A program made the position numbers and the translations under genes. From Bacteroides zoogleoformans (lineage in GTDB: Bacteria; Bacteroidota; Bacteroidia; Bacteroidales; Bacteroidaceae): 64,000 nt of DNA. Location: NCBI RefSeq assembly GCF_002998435.1, contig NZ_CP027231.1, positions 2,955,001-3,019,000 of the forward strand. Reading direction: 5' to 3'. A model generated the notes under the pieces. That model ran no database searches. It saw nothing but the letters and a program-made list of their open reading frames with translations, and was not told the origin of the DNA. Of the stretch, positions 57,190 to 64,000 are shown in pieces (position 1 is the first letter of the stretch; each line of letters begins with the position of its first letter).

Positions 57190-57864
57190 ATGAATCGGTA
57201 TGTTCTGATAGTAGCGGGTGGCAAAGGCTTGCGCATGGGGGGCGAACTTCCCAAACAGTTTCTTTCGATAGGAGGTAAGCCTGTTCTGATGCGTACGTTG
57301 GAAGTCTTTTATGGCTGTGATCCGGAAATACAGATAATATTGGTTCTTCCCCGCAACCAGCAGGAGTATTGGGAACGGTTGTGTCGCGAATTCCATTTCT
57401 CATTGCGATATGCCATGGCAGATGGGGGAGAAACTCGTTTCCATTCCGTGAAAAACGGTTTGGCTTTGGTGGAAACACCTGCCTTGGTAGGGGTACATGA
57501 TGGAGTGCGTCCGTTTGTTTCGCCTGAGGTTATTGCTCGCTGCTATGAATTGGCGGCAGAAAAAAAAGCGGTGGTCCCTGTTGTAAGGGTGGTAGAAACT
57601 CTACGTCGTTTATCTAGAGATGATAGCGTGACGGTCAAACGAGACGATTATAGACTTGTGCAGACACCTCAAGTCTTTGATGCGAAATTGCTGAAAAAAG
57701 CATATGAGCAAACATATACTCCCCATTTTACAGATGATGCGTCTGTTGTAGAAGCACTGGGGGAATCTGTCTTTTTGACCGCGGGCAACAGAGAAAATAT
57801 TAAAATAACCACTCCTTTTGATTTAAAAATAGCAGTAGCTCTTATGCAATCATGTTCGATTTAG
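57190..57864 (+). CDS. ispD: 2-C-methyl-D-erythritol 4-phosphate cytidylyltransferase
   Basis: A 224-residue enzyme of the non-mevalonate isoprenoid pathway, joining CTP and MEP. It shows the nucleotide loop [20 protein letters not shown] (slightly unusual, AGGKG for the typical AAGxG), [50 protein letters not shown] and [11 protein letters not shown] with [11 protein letters not shown]. It overlaps recG by 13 bp. Confidence 0.95.
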   Translation: MNRYVLIVAGGKGLRMGGELPKQFLSIGGKPVLMRTLEVFYGCDPEIQIILVLPRNQQEYWERLCREFHFSLRYAMADGGETRFHSVKNGLALVETPALVGVHDGVRPFVSPEVIARCYELAAEKKAVVPVVRVVETLRRLSRDDSVTVKRDDYRLVQTPQVFDAKLLKKAYEQTYTPHFTDDASVVEALGESVFLTAGNRENIKITTPFDLKIAVALMQSCSI

Positions 57865-59948
57865 TCACGCATGACATAAAATATTTGTCGGGTGTAGGTC
57901 CGCAGCGTGCCGCGGTGCTTAATAAAGAGTTGGGCATCTATTCTTTGCATGATCTTTTATATTATTTCCCTTATAAATATGTAGACCGAAGTCGCGTTTA
58001 TTCTATTTGCGAGATTGACGGGGCCATGCCTTATATTCAGCTGAAAGGAAAAATCCTTAGCTTCGAAACAGCCGGTGAAGGTCGTCAACGAAGGCTGATT
58101 GCTCATTTTTCGGATAATACGGGAGTGGTGGATTTGATTTGGTTTCAAGGCATTAAATTTCTGATAGGTAAATATAGGGTAAATCAGGAGTATGTTGTAT
58201 TCGGTAAGCCGACCGTTTTTAATGGTAGAATAAATATTGTGCATCCGGACGTAGACCTTGTGTCGGAATTGAAGTCATCTTCCATGGGATTACAACCTTA
58301 TTATAACACCACGGAAAAGATGAAACGGAGTTTCCTTAATTCACATGCCATTGAAAAAATGATGAATGCAGTGGTGAAGCTGTTGCACGAGCCATTGCCG
58401 GAGACACTTTCACCCTCCATCCTTGCCAGACATCACTTGATGCCATTGAGGGATGCGCTGATCAATATTCATTTCCCCTCTAACCCGGAGTTGCTGCGTA
58501 AGGCGCAGTATCGTTTGAAATTTGAAGAATTGTTTTATGTACAGTTGAATATTCTGCGGTATGCTAAAGACCGTCAACGAAAATATCGTGGCTATATTTT
58601 TGAAAGAGTAGGAGAGATTTTTAATACTTTTTATTCTCGGAATTTGCCATTCGAGCTGACCAATGCCCAAAAAAGAGTTCTCAAGGAAATCCGTAAAGAT
58701 GTAGGTGCAGGCAGACAGATGAACAGACTCTTGCAGGGGGATGTGGGGAGCGGAAAGACATTGGTCGCACTGATGAGTATGCTTATCGCACTTGATAACA
58801 GTTATCAGGCGTGTATGATGGCTCCTACCGAAATTCTGGCAAATCAGCATTACGAAACTATCCGTCAACTACTATATGGGATGGATATTCGTGTGGAGCT
58901 GCTGACCGGTTCTGTCAAAGGAAAACGGCGTGAAAGAATTCTTTCTGGATTGTTGACTCGCGACATACATATATTAATAGGTACGCATGCGGTCATTGAA
59001 AACACTGTGAATTTTGCTTCGCTCGGGTTGGTGGTGATTGACGAGCAGCATCGTTTTGGCGTTGCCCAACGTGCACGCTTGTGGACTAAAAATGCACAAC
59101 CTCCTCATGTGTTGGTTATGACTGCAACCCCCATTCCTCGTACATTGGCCATGACATTGTATGGCGATTTGGATGTATCTGTCATAGACGAACTGCCTCC
59201 CGGTCGCAAGTCCATTGTGACCCTGCATCAGTTTGAAAATCGCATAACGAGCTTATATCAGTTTATGCACAAGCAGATAGCCGAAGGAAGGCAAATCTAT
59301 ATTGTTTTTCCTCTGATAGAAGAAAGTGAAAAATTTGATTTGAAGAATCTCGAAGAGGGGTATTTGCATATTCGAGAAGAATTTCCGGAGTGTAAAGTCT
59401 GCAAGGTGCATGGAAAGATGAAAGCATCCGAGAAGAATGCGCAGATGCAACTGTTTGTTTCCGGCGGAGCGCAGATAATGGTAGCTACTACCGTGATAGA
59501 AGTAGGGGTGGATGTGCCGAATGCTACGGTGATGATAATTGAAAATGCCGAACGCTTCGGATTGTCTCAGCTTCATCAGCTTAGAGGGCGTGTAGGACGT
59601 GGAGCCAACCAATCTTATTGTATTTTAGTGTCCGGATATAAATTGGCTGAAGACACGCGGAAACGTTTGGAGATTATGGTGCGCACTAACGATGGGTTTG
59701 AGATAGCGGAGGCTGACTTAAAGCTGCGTGGTCCGGGTGATCTGGAGGGAACACAGCAAAGTGGTGTTGCCTTCGATCTGAAAATAGCCGATATAGCTCG
59801 TGATGGACAACTGCTTCAATATGTTCGTGAGGTGGCCCTAACAGTGGTGGATGCCGATCCCAATGGGGTATTGCCGGAGAATGAAATATTGTGGAGACAG
59901 TTGAAAGCTTTGCGAAAGACGAATGTCAATTGGGCAGGCATCAGCTGA
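57852..59948 (+). CDS. recG: ATP-dependent DNA helicase RecG
   Basis: A 698-residue helicase that remodels stalled replication forks and Holliday junctions. The N-terminal wedge/OB domain (about 1-230) includes [20 protein letters not shown]. The motor has motif [17 protein letters not shown] near residue 296, motif [19 protein letters not shown] near 396, [20 protein letters not shown], and the C-terminal [20 protein letters not shown] with the TRG-like end [17 protein letters not shown]. Length is normal. Confidence 0.97.
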   Translation: MFDLVTHDIKYLSGVGPQRAAVLNKELGIYSLHDLLYYFPYKYVDRSRVYSICEIDGAMPYIQLKGKILSFETAGEGRQRRLIAHFSDNTGVVDLIWFQGIKFLIGKYRVNQEYVVFGKPTVFNGRINIVHPDVDLVSELKSSSMGLQPYYNTTEKMKRSFLNSHAIEKMMNAVVKLLHEPLPETLSPSILARHHLMPLRDALINIHFPSNPELLRKAQYRLKFEELFYVQLNILRYAKDRQRKYRGYIFERVGEIFNTFYSRNLPFELTNAQKRVLKEIRKDVGAGRQMNRLLQGDVGSGKTLVALMSMLIALDNSYQACMMAPTEILANQHYETIRQLLYGMDIRVELLTGSVKGKRRERILSGLLTRDIHILIGTHAVIENTVNFASLGLVVIDEQHRFGVAQRARLWTKNAQPPHVLVMTATPIPRTLAMTLYGDLDVSVIDELPPGRKSIVTLHQFENRITSLYQFMHKQIAEGRQIYIVFPLIEESEKFDLKNLEEGYLHIREEFPECKVCKVHGKMKASEKNAQMQLFVSGGAQIMVATTVIEVGVDVPNATVMIIENAERFGLSQLHQLRGRVGRGANQSYCILVSGYKLAEDTRKRLEIMVRTNDGFEIAEADLKLRGPGDLEGTQQSGVAFDLKIADIARDGQLLQYVREVALTVVDADPNGVLPENEILWRQLKALRKTNVNWAGIS

Positions 59949-60001
59949 TAAACGATTAAATATTCATTTTGTTTACATTCTTATGCTGTAAAACATGTTT
60001 G

Positions 60002-60040
60002 TTCTTAACCTCCCTATTTATAAAGGTTTAAGAAAGTTTT
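60002..60040 (+). terminator. Terminator behind recG
   Basis: TTCTTAACCT (60002-60011) pairs with AGGTTTAAGAA (60024-60034, one bulge) and is followed by AGTTTTTCC. It lies about 55 bp after the recG stop. The rest of 59949-60216 contains only this and a promoter. Confidence 0.55.
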
Positions 60041-60086
60041 TCCTTTCCCTATTCAATCCTTTTCTGAAAAAATGCTTAATGTGCCA

Positions 60087-60117
60087 TCTGTTTTTTCATG
60101 GAAAAATCTTACCTTTG
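60087..60117 (+). promoter_or_regulatory. Candidate promoter of the M23 peptidase gene
   Basis: TCTG (60087-60090), 19 bp, then TACCTTTG (60110-60117). The -7 box is exact and the -33 has one mismatch. The leader would be about 93 nt. Confidence 0.5.
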
Positions 60118-60216
60118 GAAGAATTTTTTAATCAATCTGGATACTTGCGTAAGGTTATTGGCCTTTAATTAACCGAAAAATACGTATAGTGAACATGAAA
60201 AAGAATAACGGAACGA

Positions 60217-61083
60217 ATGGATTTTAATTGGATTAAAACTACATTATTAGCAGCGACAGCAATGGTCAGTCTGAATTCTTTCTCCCAAGATCTCATTGCA
60301 CGTCAAGCTCCCATTGATAGAAAGTTAAAAAGCGTAGATTCATTGTCTTTGCAAAAACAAATACGTGCAGAGCAAACTTTATATCCCGGTTTAGACTTAT
60401 ATTCAGATTGGAATAACGAACGTGTGCAGGCCTATGGTGATGTCATCGTGCCGGAAAGTTATACGTTCGACTTGACAGGTTTCTGTATGCCTACTACTAA
60501 TACCCGTATAACGGATGTTTTCGGCTATCGTCCCAGAAGACGTAGAATGCACTATGGCTTGGATATCAAGGTTTACGTGGGCGATACCATTCGGGCTGCT
60601 TTTGACGGAAAAGTACGTATTGTCAAGAATCAAGGGCGTCGTGGCTATGGAAAATATGTTGTCCTTCGCCATGATAATGGTTTGGAAACCGTATATGGCC
60701 ATTTGTCTAAACAAATGGTTGATGAAAACCAGTTGGTAAAAGCCGGTGAACCGATTGCCTTGGGTGGTAATACGGGGCGTTCTACCGGTTCACATCTCCA
60801 CTTTGAAACTCGTTTTTTGGGAATACCTATTGACCCGGCATTATTGTTCGATTTTGAGAAACAAGACATTGTTGCTGATTCTTACACATTTCACAAGACA
60901 AAAGGAACTCCGAGCACAGCACGCCAAATTGCCGGTGAAGGTATGTTCTATAAAGTGAAGAAAGGCGATACACTGGGACGAATTGCATCTCGTCAGGGTG
61001 TAACCATAGACAAGTTGTGTAAACTGAATCGAATTACGCGTAGGACTGTTTTGCGTCCGGGACAAGTATTACGTTGTTCATAA
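60217..61083 (+). CDS. M23 peptidase with C-terminal LysM domain
   Basis: A 288-residue exported protein (signal MDFNWIKTTLLAATAMVSLN, with cleavage likely near FSQ). The M23 (LytM) domain spans about 105-205 with the zinc ligands in RMHYGLDIKVYVGDT (His and Asp) and SHLHFETRF (HxH), plus VYGHLSK. A LysM motif ends the protein (YKVKKGDTLGRIASRQGVTI, then LNRITRRTVLRPGQVL). All catalytic positions are kept, so it should cut peptidoglycan cross-bridges rather than only act as an activator. It stands between recG and DUF1599. Confidence 0.93.
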   Translation: MDFNWIKTTLLAATAMVSLNSFSQDLIARQAPIDRKLKSVDSLSLQKQIRAEQTLYPGLDLYSDWNNERVQAYGDVIVPESYTFDLTGFCMPTTNTRITDVFGYRPRRRRMHYGLDIKVYVGDTIRAAFDGKVRIVKNQGRRGYGKYVVLRHDNGLETVYGHLSKQMVDENQLVKAGEPIALGGNTGRSTGSHLHFETRFLGIPIDPALLFDFEKQDIVADSYTFHKTKGTPSTARQIAGEGMFYKVKKGDTLGRIASRQGVTIDKLCKLNRITRRTVLRPGQVLRCS

Positions 61084-61160
61084 AAGCGTAAACAATCCCT
61101 ATAGGGTGGACAATATTGAATCATCTTTGTATTCTCTTTTTAAACGCGGGTAGTACGAAC

Positions 61161-61191
61161 TTTGTAGTTCCTTTAATTATTCCTACCTTTG
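61161..61191 (+). promoter_or_regulatory. Promoter of the DUF1599 gene
   Basis: TTTG (61161-61164), 19 bp, then TACCTTTG (61184-61191): a full consensus match, with the ATG at 61214 about 16 bases after the expected start. Confidence 0.72.
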
Positions 61192-61213
61192 CCGCAAAAT
61201 ACGAAGATAAAAA

Positions 61214-61756
61214 ATGGAAGAAACCAAGCAACAATTTGAACATGTCATAGCGATGTGCCGTGACTTGTTTTCTAAGAAACTTCATGATTATGGTACGGCA
61301 TGGCGTATCCTTCGCCCCACTTCTGTGACAGATCAAATATTCATTAAAGCCAATCGTATTAGAAGCATTGAAACAAAAGGCATCACTCTGATTGACGAAG
61401 ACATTCGGGCGGGATTCATTGCTATCATTAACTATGGAATAATCGGATTGATACAACTTGAATTAGGTTATGCTGAGAAGCCCGATATAAGCAATGAAGA
61501 AGCTTTGGCATTATATGATAAACATGCCGGGAATTCACTGGACTTGATGCTTGCTAAAAATCATGATTATGATGAGGCGTGGCGTAGTATGCTTATTAGT
61601 TCGTACACCGATTTGATTTTAATGAAGCTCAGTCGGACAAAACAGATTGAAAGTCTTTCCGGACAAACATTGGTTTCAGAAGGAGTTGATGCCAACTATA
61701 TGGATATGATTAATTATTCTGTTTTCGGCTTAATCAAGATTGAACTTGGAGATTGA
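61214..61756 (+). CDS. DUF1599 protein with duplicated domain
   Basis: A 180-residue protein made of two related halves: KKLHDYGTAWRILRPTSVTD, then QIFIKANRIRSIE; and AKNHDYDEAWRSMLISSYTD, then LILMKLSRTKQIESL. Both carry the HDYxxAWR and KxxRxxxIE patterns of DUF1599, a family thought to be linked to nucleotide modification; function in the cell is unknown. It starts a transcript with the next gene, which overlaps it by 17 bp, and probably with tpiA. Confidence 0.88.
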   Translation: MEETKQQFEHVIAMCRDLFSKKLHDYGTAWRILRPTSVTDQIFIKANRIRSIETKGITLIDEDIRAGFIAIINYGIIGLIQLELGYAEKPDISNEEALALYDKHAGNSLDLMLAKNHDYDEAWRSMLISSYTDLILMKLSRTKQIESLSGQTLVSEGVDANYMDMINYSVFGLIKIELGD

Positions 61757-63041
61757 CAAAATACATATTGTCGAGAAAGTATGGGTGAACTTCTGCTGTC
61801 TTCTACTTGGAGTCTTGTTCGTGTTCTCCGGTTTTGTGAAGGCTGTCGATCCGTTAGGGCTCTACTATAAAATTGGGGATTATTCGATTGCTTTTAGGAT
61901 GACCTCCTTTTTGGAGGGCAAATTGTCCTTTCTGATGAGCGTGGCATTACCCGCACTGGAGTTTAGTATCGGTGTTTTCCTGCTTTTGGGAATACGGCGT
62001 AAGGTGGCGGCTTTATTGGTGCTGCTTTTCATGATTGTTATGACTCCTTTGACATTCTATTTGGCTTTGGCTAATCCAATCTCTGATTGTGGATGTTTTG
62101 GTGACGCTTGGGTTTTAACCAACTGGCAAACTTTTGGAAAAAATGCTGTGCTGTTGATAGTGGCAATCTCTGTCTTCAAGTGGCAAAGGTTGCAAGTACG
62201 CTTCATCACTCCCAACGTAGAGTGGATGATTTCCATGTACACAGTCTTGTTTGTTTTTGCTTTGTCTTTCTATTGTTTACAGAATCTGCCAATCTTAGAT
62301 TTTCGTCCTTATAAGATTGGAAAGAATATAAGGGTTGGCATGGAAATTCCGGAAGGAGTTAAACCAAGTGTTTTTGAGAGTCGCTTTGTTTTAGAGAAGA
62401 ATGGTGAACGCAGAGAGTTTACATTAGAGGATTATCCGGATAGTACATGGACTTTTATAGAGTCGCGCACTATACTGAAAGAAAAAGGATATGAGCCTTC
62501 CATCCATGATTTTTCGATGATGAGTCTGGATACATGGGAAGATATAACAGATAGCGTGTTGGCTGATAAAGGATATACGTTCTTGCTGGTTGCGCACCGT
62601 ATAGAGGAAGCCGACGATAGTAATATCGATCTCATCAATGAAATATATGATTATTGTGTGGATCATGGTTATGGTTTCTATGCCTTGACTTCATCTCCGA
62701 TAGATGAGATAGCTTTGTGGCGTGATAAGACGGGAGCGGAGTATCCTTTTTGTCAGATGGATGACATTATGTTGAAAACCATTATCCGCTCTAATCCGGG
62801 CTTATTGCTGATAAAAGATGGAACGGTGTTGAATAAGTGGTCTGATGTGAATCTGCCGGATGAGTATGTACTGACTGACCGTTTGGAGAAACTGCCTTTA
62901 GGACAGCAGAAGCAGGTAAGTGATGTGCGGACCATAGGCTATGTGCTATTGTACTTCATCATTCCGTTGTTGATGGTGATTGGACTTGATGTTTTCGTTG
63001 TGAAGCGGCGCGAAAGAAGCAGAATGAAAAAGGAAATATAA
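61740..63041 (+). CDS. BT_3928-type membrane protein (DoxX/MauE-like N-terminus)
   Basis: A 433-residue protein that has no ATG near its start; TTG 61740 or 61746 (MNLEIDKIHIVEKVWVNF) is used, inside the end of DUF1599, so translation is coupled. The first half has four membrane helices with the DoxX/MauE-like pattern (LGVLFVFSGFVKAVDPLGLY, then NPISDCGCFGDAWVLTNWQT). The second half is a soluble, thioredoxin-like-looking domain (FLLVAHRIEEADDSNIDLIN), and one membrane helix sits at the end (about 405-423). The same gene stands next to tpiA in B. thetaiotaomicron. The Cys pair CGC suggests redox chemistry, but no function is known. Confidence 0.82.
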   Translation: MNLEIDKIHIVEKVWVNFCCLLLGVLFVFSGFVKAVDPLGLYYKIGDYSIAFRMTSFLEGKLSFLMSVALPALEFSIGVFLLLGIRRKVAALLVLLFMIVMTPLTFYLALANPISDCGCFGDAWVLTNWQTFGKNAVLLIVAISVFKWQRLQVRFITPNVEWMISMYTVLFVFALSFYCLQNLPILDFRPYKIGKNIRVGMEIPEGVKPSVFESRFVLEKNGERREFTLEDYPDSTWTFIESRTILKEKGYEPSIHDFSMMSLDTWEDITDSVLADKGYTFLLVAHRIEEADDSNIDLINEIYDYCVDHGYGFYALTSSPIDEIALWRDKTGAEYPFCQMDDIMLKTIIRSNPGLLLIKDGTVLNKWSDVNLPDEYVLTDRLEKLPLGQQKQVSDVRTIGYVLLYFIIPLLMVIGLDVFVVKRRERSRMKKEI

Positions 63042-63108
63042 TACAACCGTTCATGACCCTTTAAATCATAAAGACTAAATACATTAACCCTTTTAATAAA
63101 TAAATAAA

Positions 63109-63864
63109 ATGAGAAAAAACATTGTTGCAGGAAACTGGAAAATGAACAAGACCCTTCAGGAGGGTGTTGCTCTTGCAAAAGAACTGAATGAAGCATTGGC
63201 TAATGAAAAGCCCAACTGTGATGTAGTTATCTGTACTCCGTTTATTCACCTGGCATCTGTTACTCCTTTGGTGGATGTTGCTAAAATCGGTGTAGGCGCA
63301 GAAAATTGTGCAGACAAAGCATCGGGTGCATATACCGGTGAGGTTTCTGCTTCTATGGTTGCTTCTACGGGAGCAAAATATGTGATTCTGGGGCACTCTG
63401 AACGTCGTGCATATTATGGTGAAACTGTTGCTATCCTCGAAGAAAAAGTTAAGTTGGCTTTGACTAACGGTCTTACTCCGATATTCTGTATTGGCGAAGT
63501 GCTGGAAGAACGCGAAGCTGACAAGCAGAATGAAGTTGTGGCTTCTCAGCTGGCTTCTGTATTCTCTTTGTCTGCTGAAGATTTCTCTAAAATTATTTTA
63601 GCTTACGAACCGGTTTGGGCTATCGGTACAGGTAAGACTGCCACTCCGGACCAAGCGCAGGAAATCCATGCTTTCATCCGTTCGACAGTAGCTGCGAAAT
63701 ATGGCAAGGAAGTGGCAGATAATTGCTCTATTCTTTATGGCGGTAGCTGCAAGCCTTCTAATGCGAAGGAGTTGTTTGCTAATCCGGATGTAGACGGTGG
63801 CCTGATTGGCGGTGCTGCCTTGAGTGTCGCTGACTTCAAGGGCATTATTGATGCTTTTAAGTAA
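63109..63864 (+). CDS. tpiA: Triosephosphate isomerase
   Basis: A 251-residue glycolytic TIM-barrel enzyme. It shows [20 protein letters not shown] with the catalytic Lys, [20 protein letters not shown] with the His, [20 protein letters not shown] with the catalytic Glu and loop 6, and [20 protein letters not shown]. Length is normal. It lies 67 bp after the membrane protein gene and ends with a hairpin at 63901-63956. Confidence 0.97.
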   Translation: MRKNIVAGNWKMNKTLQEGVALAKELNEALANEKPNCDVVICTPFIHLASVTPLVDVAKIGVGAENCADKASGAYTGEVSASMVASTGAKYVILGHSERRAYYGETVAILEEKVKLALTNGLTPIFCIGEVLEEREADKQNEVVASQLASVFSLSAEDFSKIILAYEPVWAIGTGKTATPDQAQEIHAFIRSTVAAKYGKEVADNCSILYGGSCKPSNAKELFANPDVDGGLIGGAALSVADFKGIIDAFK

Positions 63865-63900
63865 ATAGCCCTTGCATACTTTTGCATTATGATATAATGT

Positions 63901-63956
63901 CAGGTGTAGATTTCACGGATGAGTAGATTTTGATCTATATTCGTGAAATCTGCCTG
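63901..63956 (+). terminator. Nested hairpin after tpiA
   Basis: AGATTTCACG (63908-63917) pairs with CGTGAAATCT (63942-63951), CAGG/CCTG close outside it (63901-63904 with 63953-63956), and TAGAT/ATCTA form an inner hairpin (63924-63937). No T-run follows directly, so it may be a processing or stability element rather than a true terminator. Confidence 0.5.
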
Positions 63957-64000
63957 ATTCGTACTAACAATAGGGCGTTGGCTGTGTTATTTATAATCAT

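Overview
The window looks like a chromosomal piece of a gut Bacteroides. The gene content is typical of Bacteroidales: a hybrid two-component/AraC regulator, a TonB-dependent receptor locus, DUF4248 and HU-like proteins, and the DUF1599 / BT_3928-like / tpiA order. Upstream regions repeatedly show the Bacteroides promoter pattern TTTG-N19..22-TAnnTTTG. The species cannot be fixed from the sequence alone.

Layout. Positions 1-10.6 kb hold a polysaccharide-utilisation locus: the C-terminal end of a hybrid sensor/regulator, then on the minus strand an operon of TonB-dependent receptor, beta-helix lipoprotein, heparinase II/III-like lyase, GH88 unsaturated glucuronyl hydrolase and GH2 enzyme, with no SusD. 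A 31-bp inverted repeat separates it from nnrD. From 12.3 to 18.1 kb lie a broken O-antigen-ligase-like gene, a GC-rich Mu-like prophage remnant and IS debris. From 18.1 to 29.9 kb is ordinary chromosome: thioesterase, threonylcarbamoyl-AMP synthase, ClC channel, fmt, aroA, a macro-like protein, DUF2721, the para-aminobenzoate genes and a tricorn-like protease.

From 29.9 to 52.8 kb the sequence is an insertion-sequence graveyard in which only a few housekeeping genes survive: rplS, mdh, eno with a small upstream gene, and a queuosine transporter-queF operon under a preQ1-I riboswitch. IS982, ISAs1, ISL3, IS110, IS256, IS66, IS4 and IS5-like elements are nested in each other. Several target duplications and inverted repeats can be read exactly. 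Two identical 1029-bp elements in opposite orientation flank the rplS-mdh-eno block.

From 52.8 kb to the end is compact housekeeping sequence: nadK diverging from pdxJ, an exbB (frameshifted)-exbD-tonB set, a DJ-1 family gene, ispD, recG, an M23/LysM peptidase, DUF1599, a BT_3928-like membrane protein and tpiA. The ExbB-ExbD-TonB set supplies the kind of energy coupling that the receptor at 7-10 kb needs.

The most interesting items are the SusD-less uronic-acid glycan locus, the preQ1 riboswitch, a 22-bp-period repeat family shared by two intergenic regions, two candidate small RNAs, the nested ISs with readable history, and frameshifts in homopolymers (exbB, phage head gene, several transposases). 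Some of the frameshifts may be sequencing errors.
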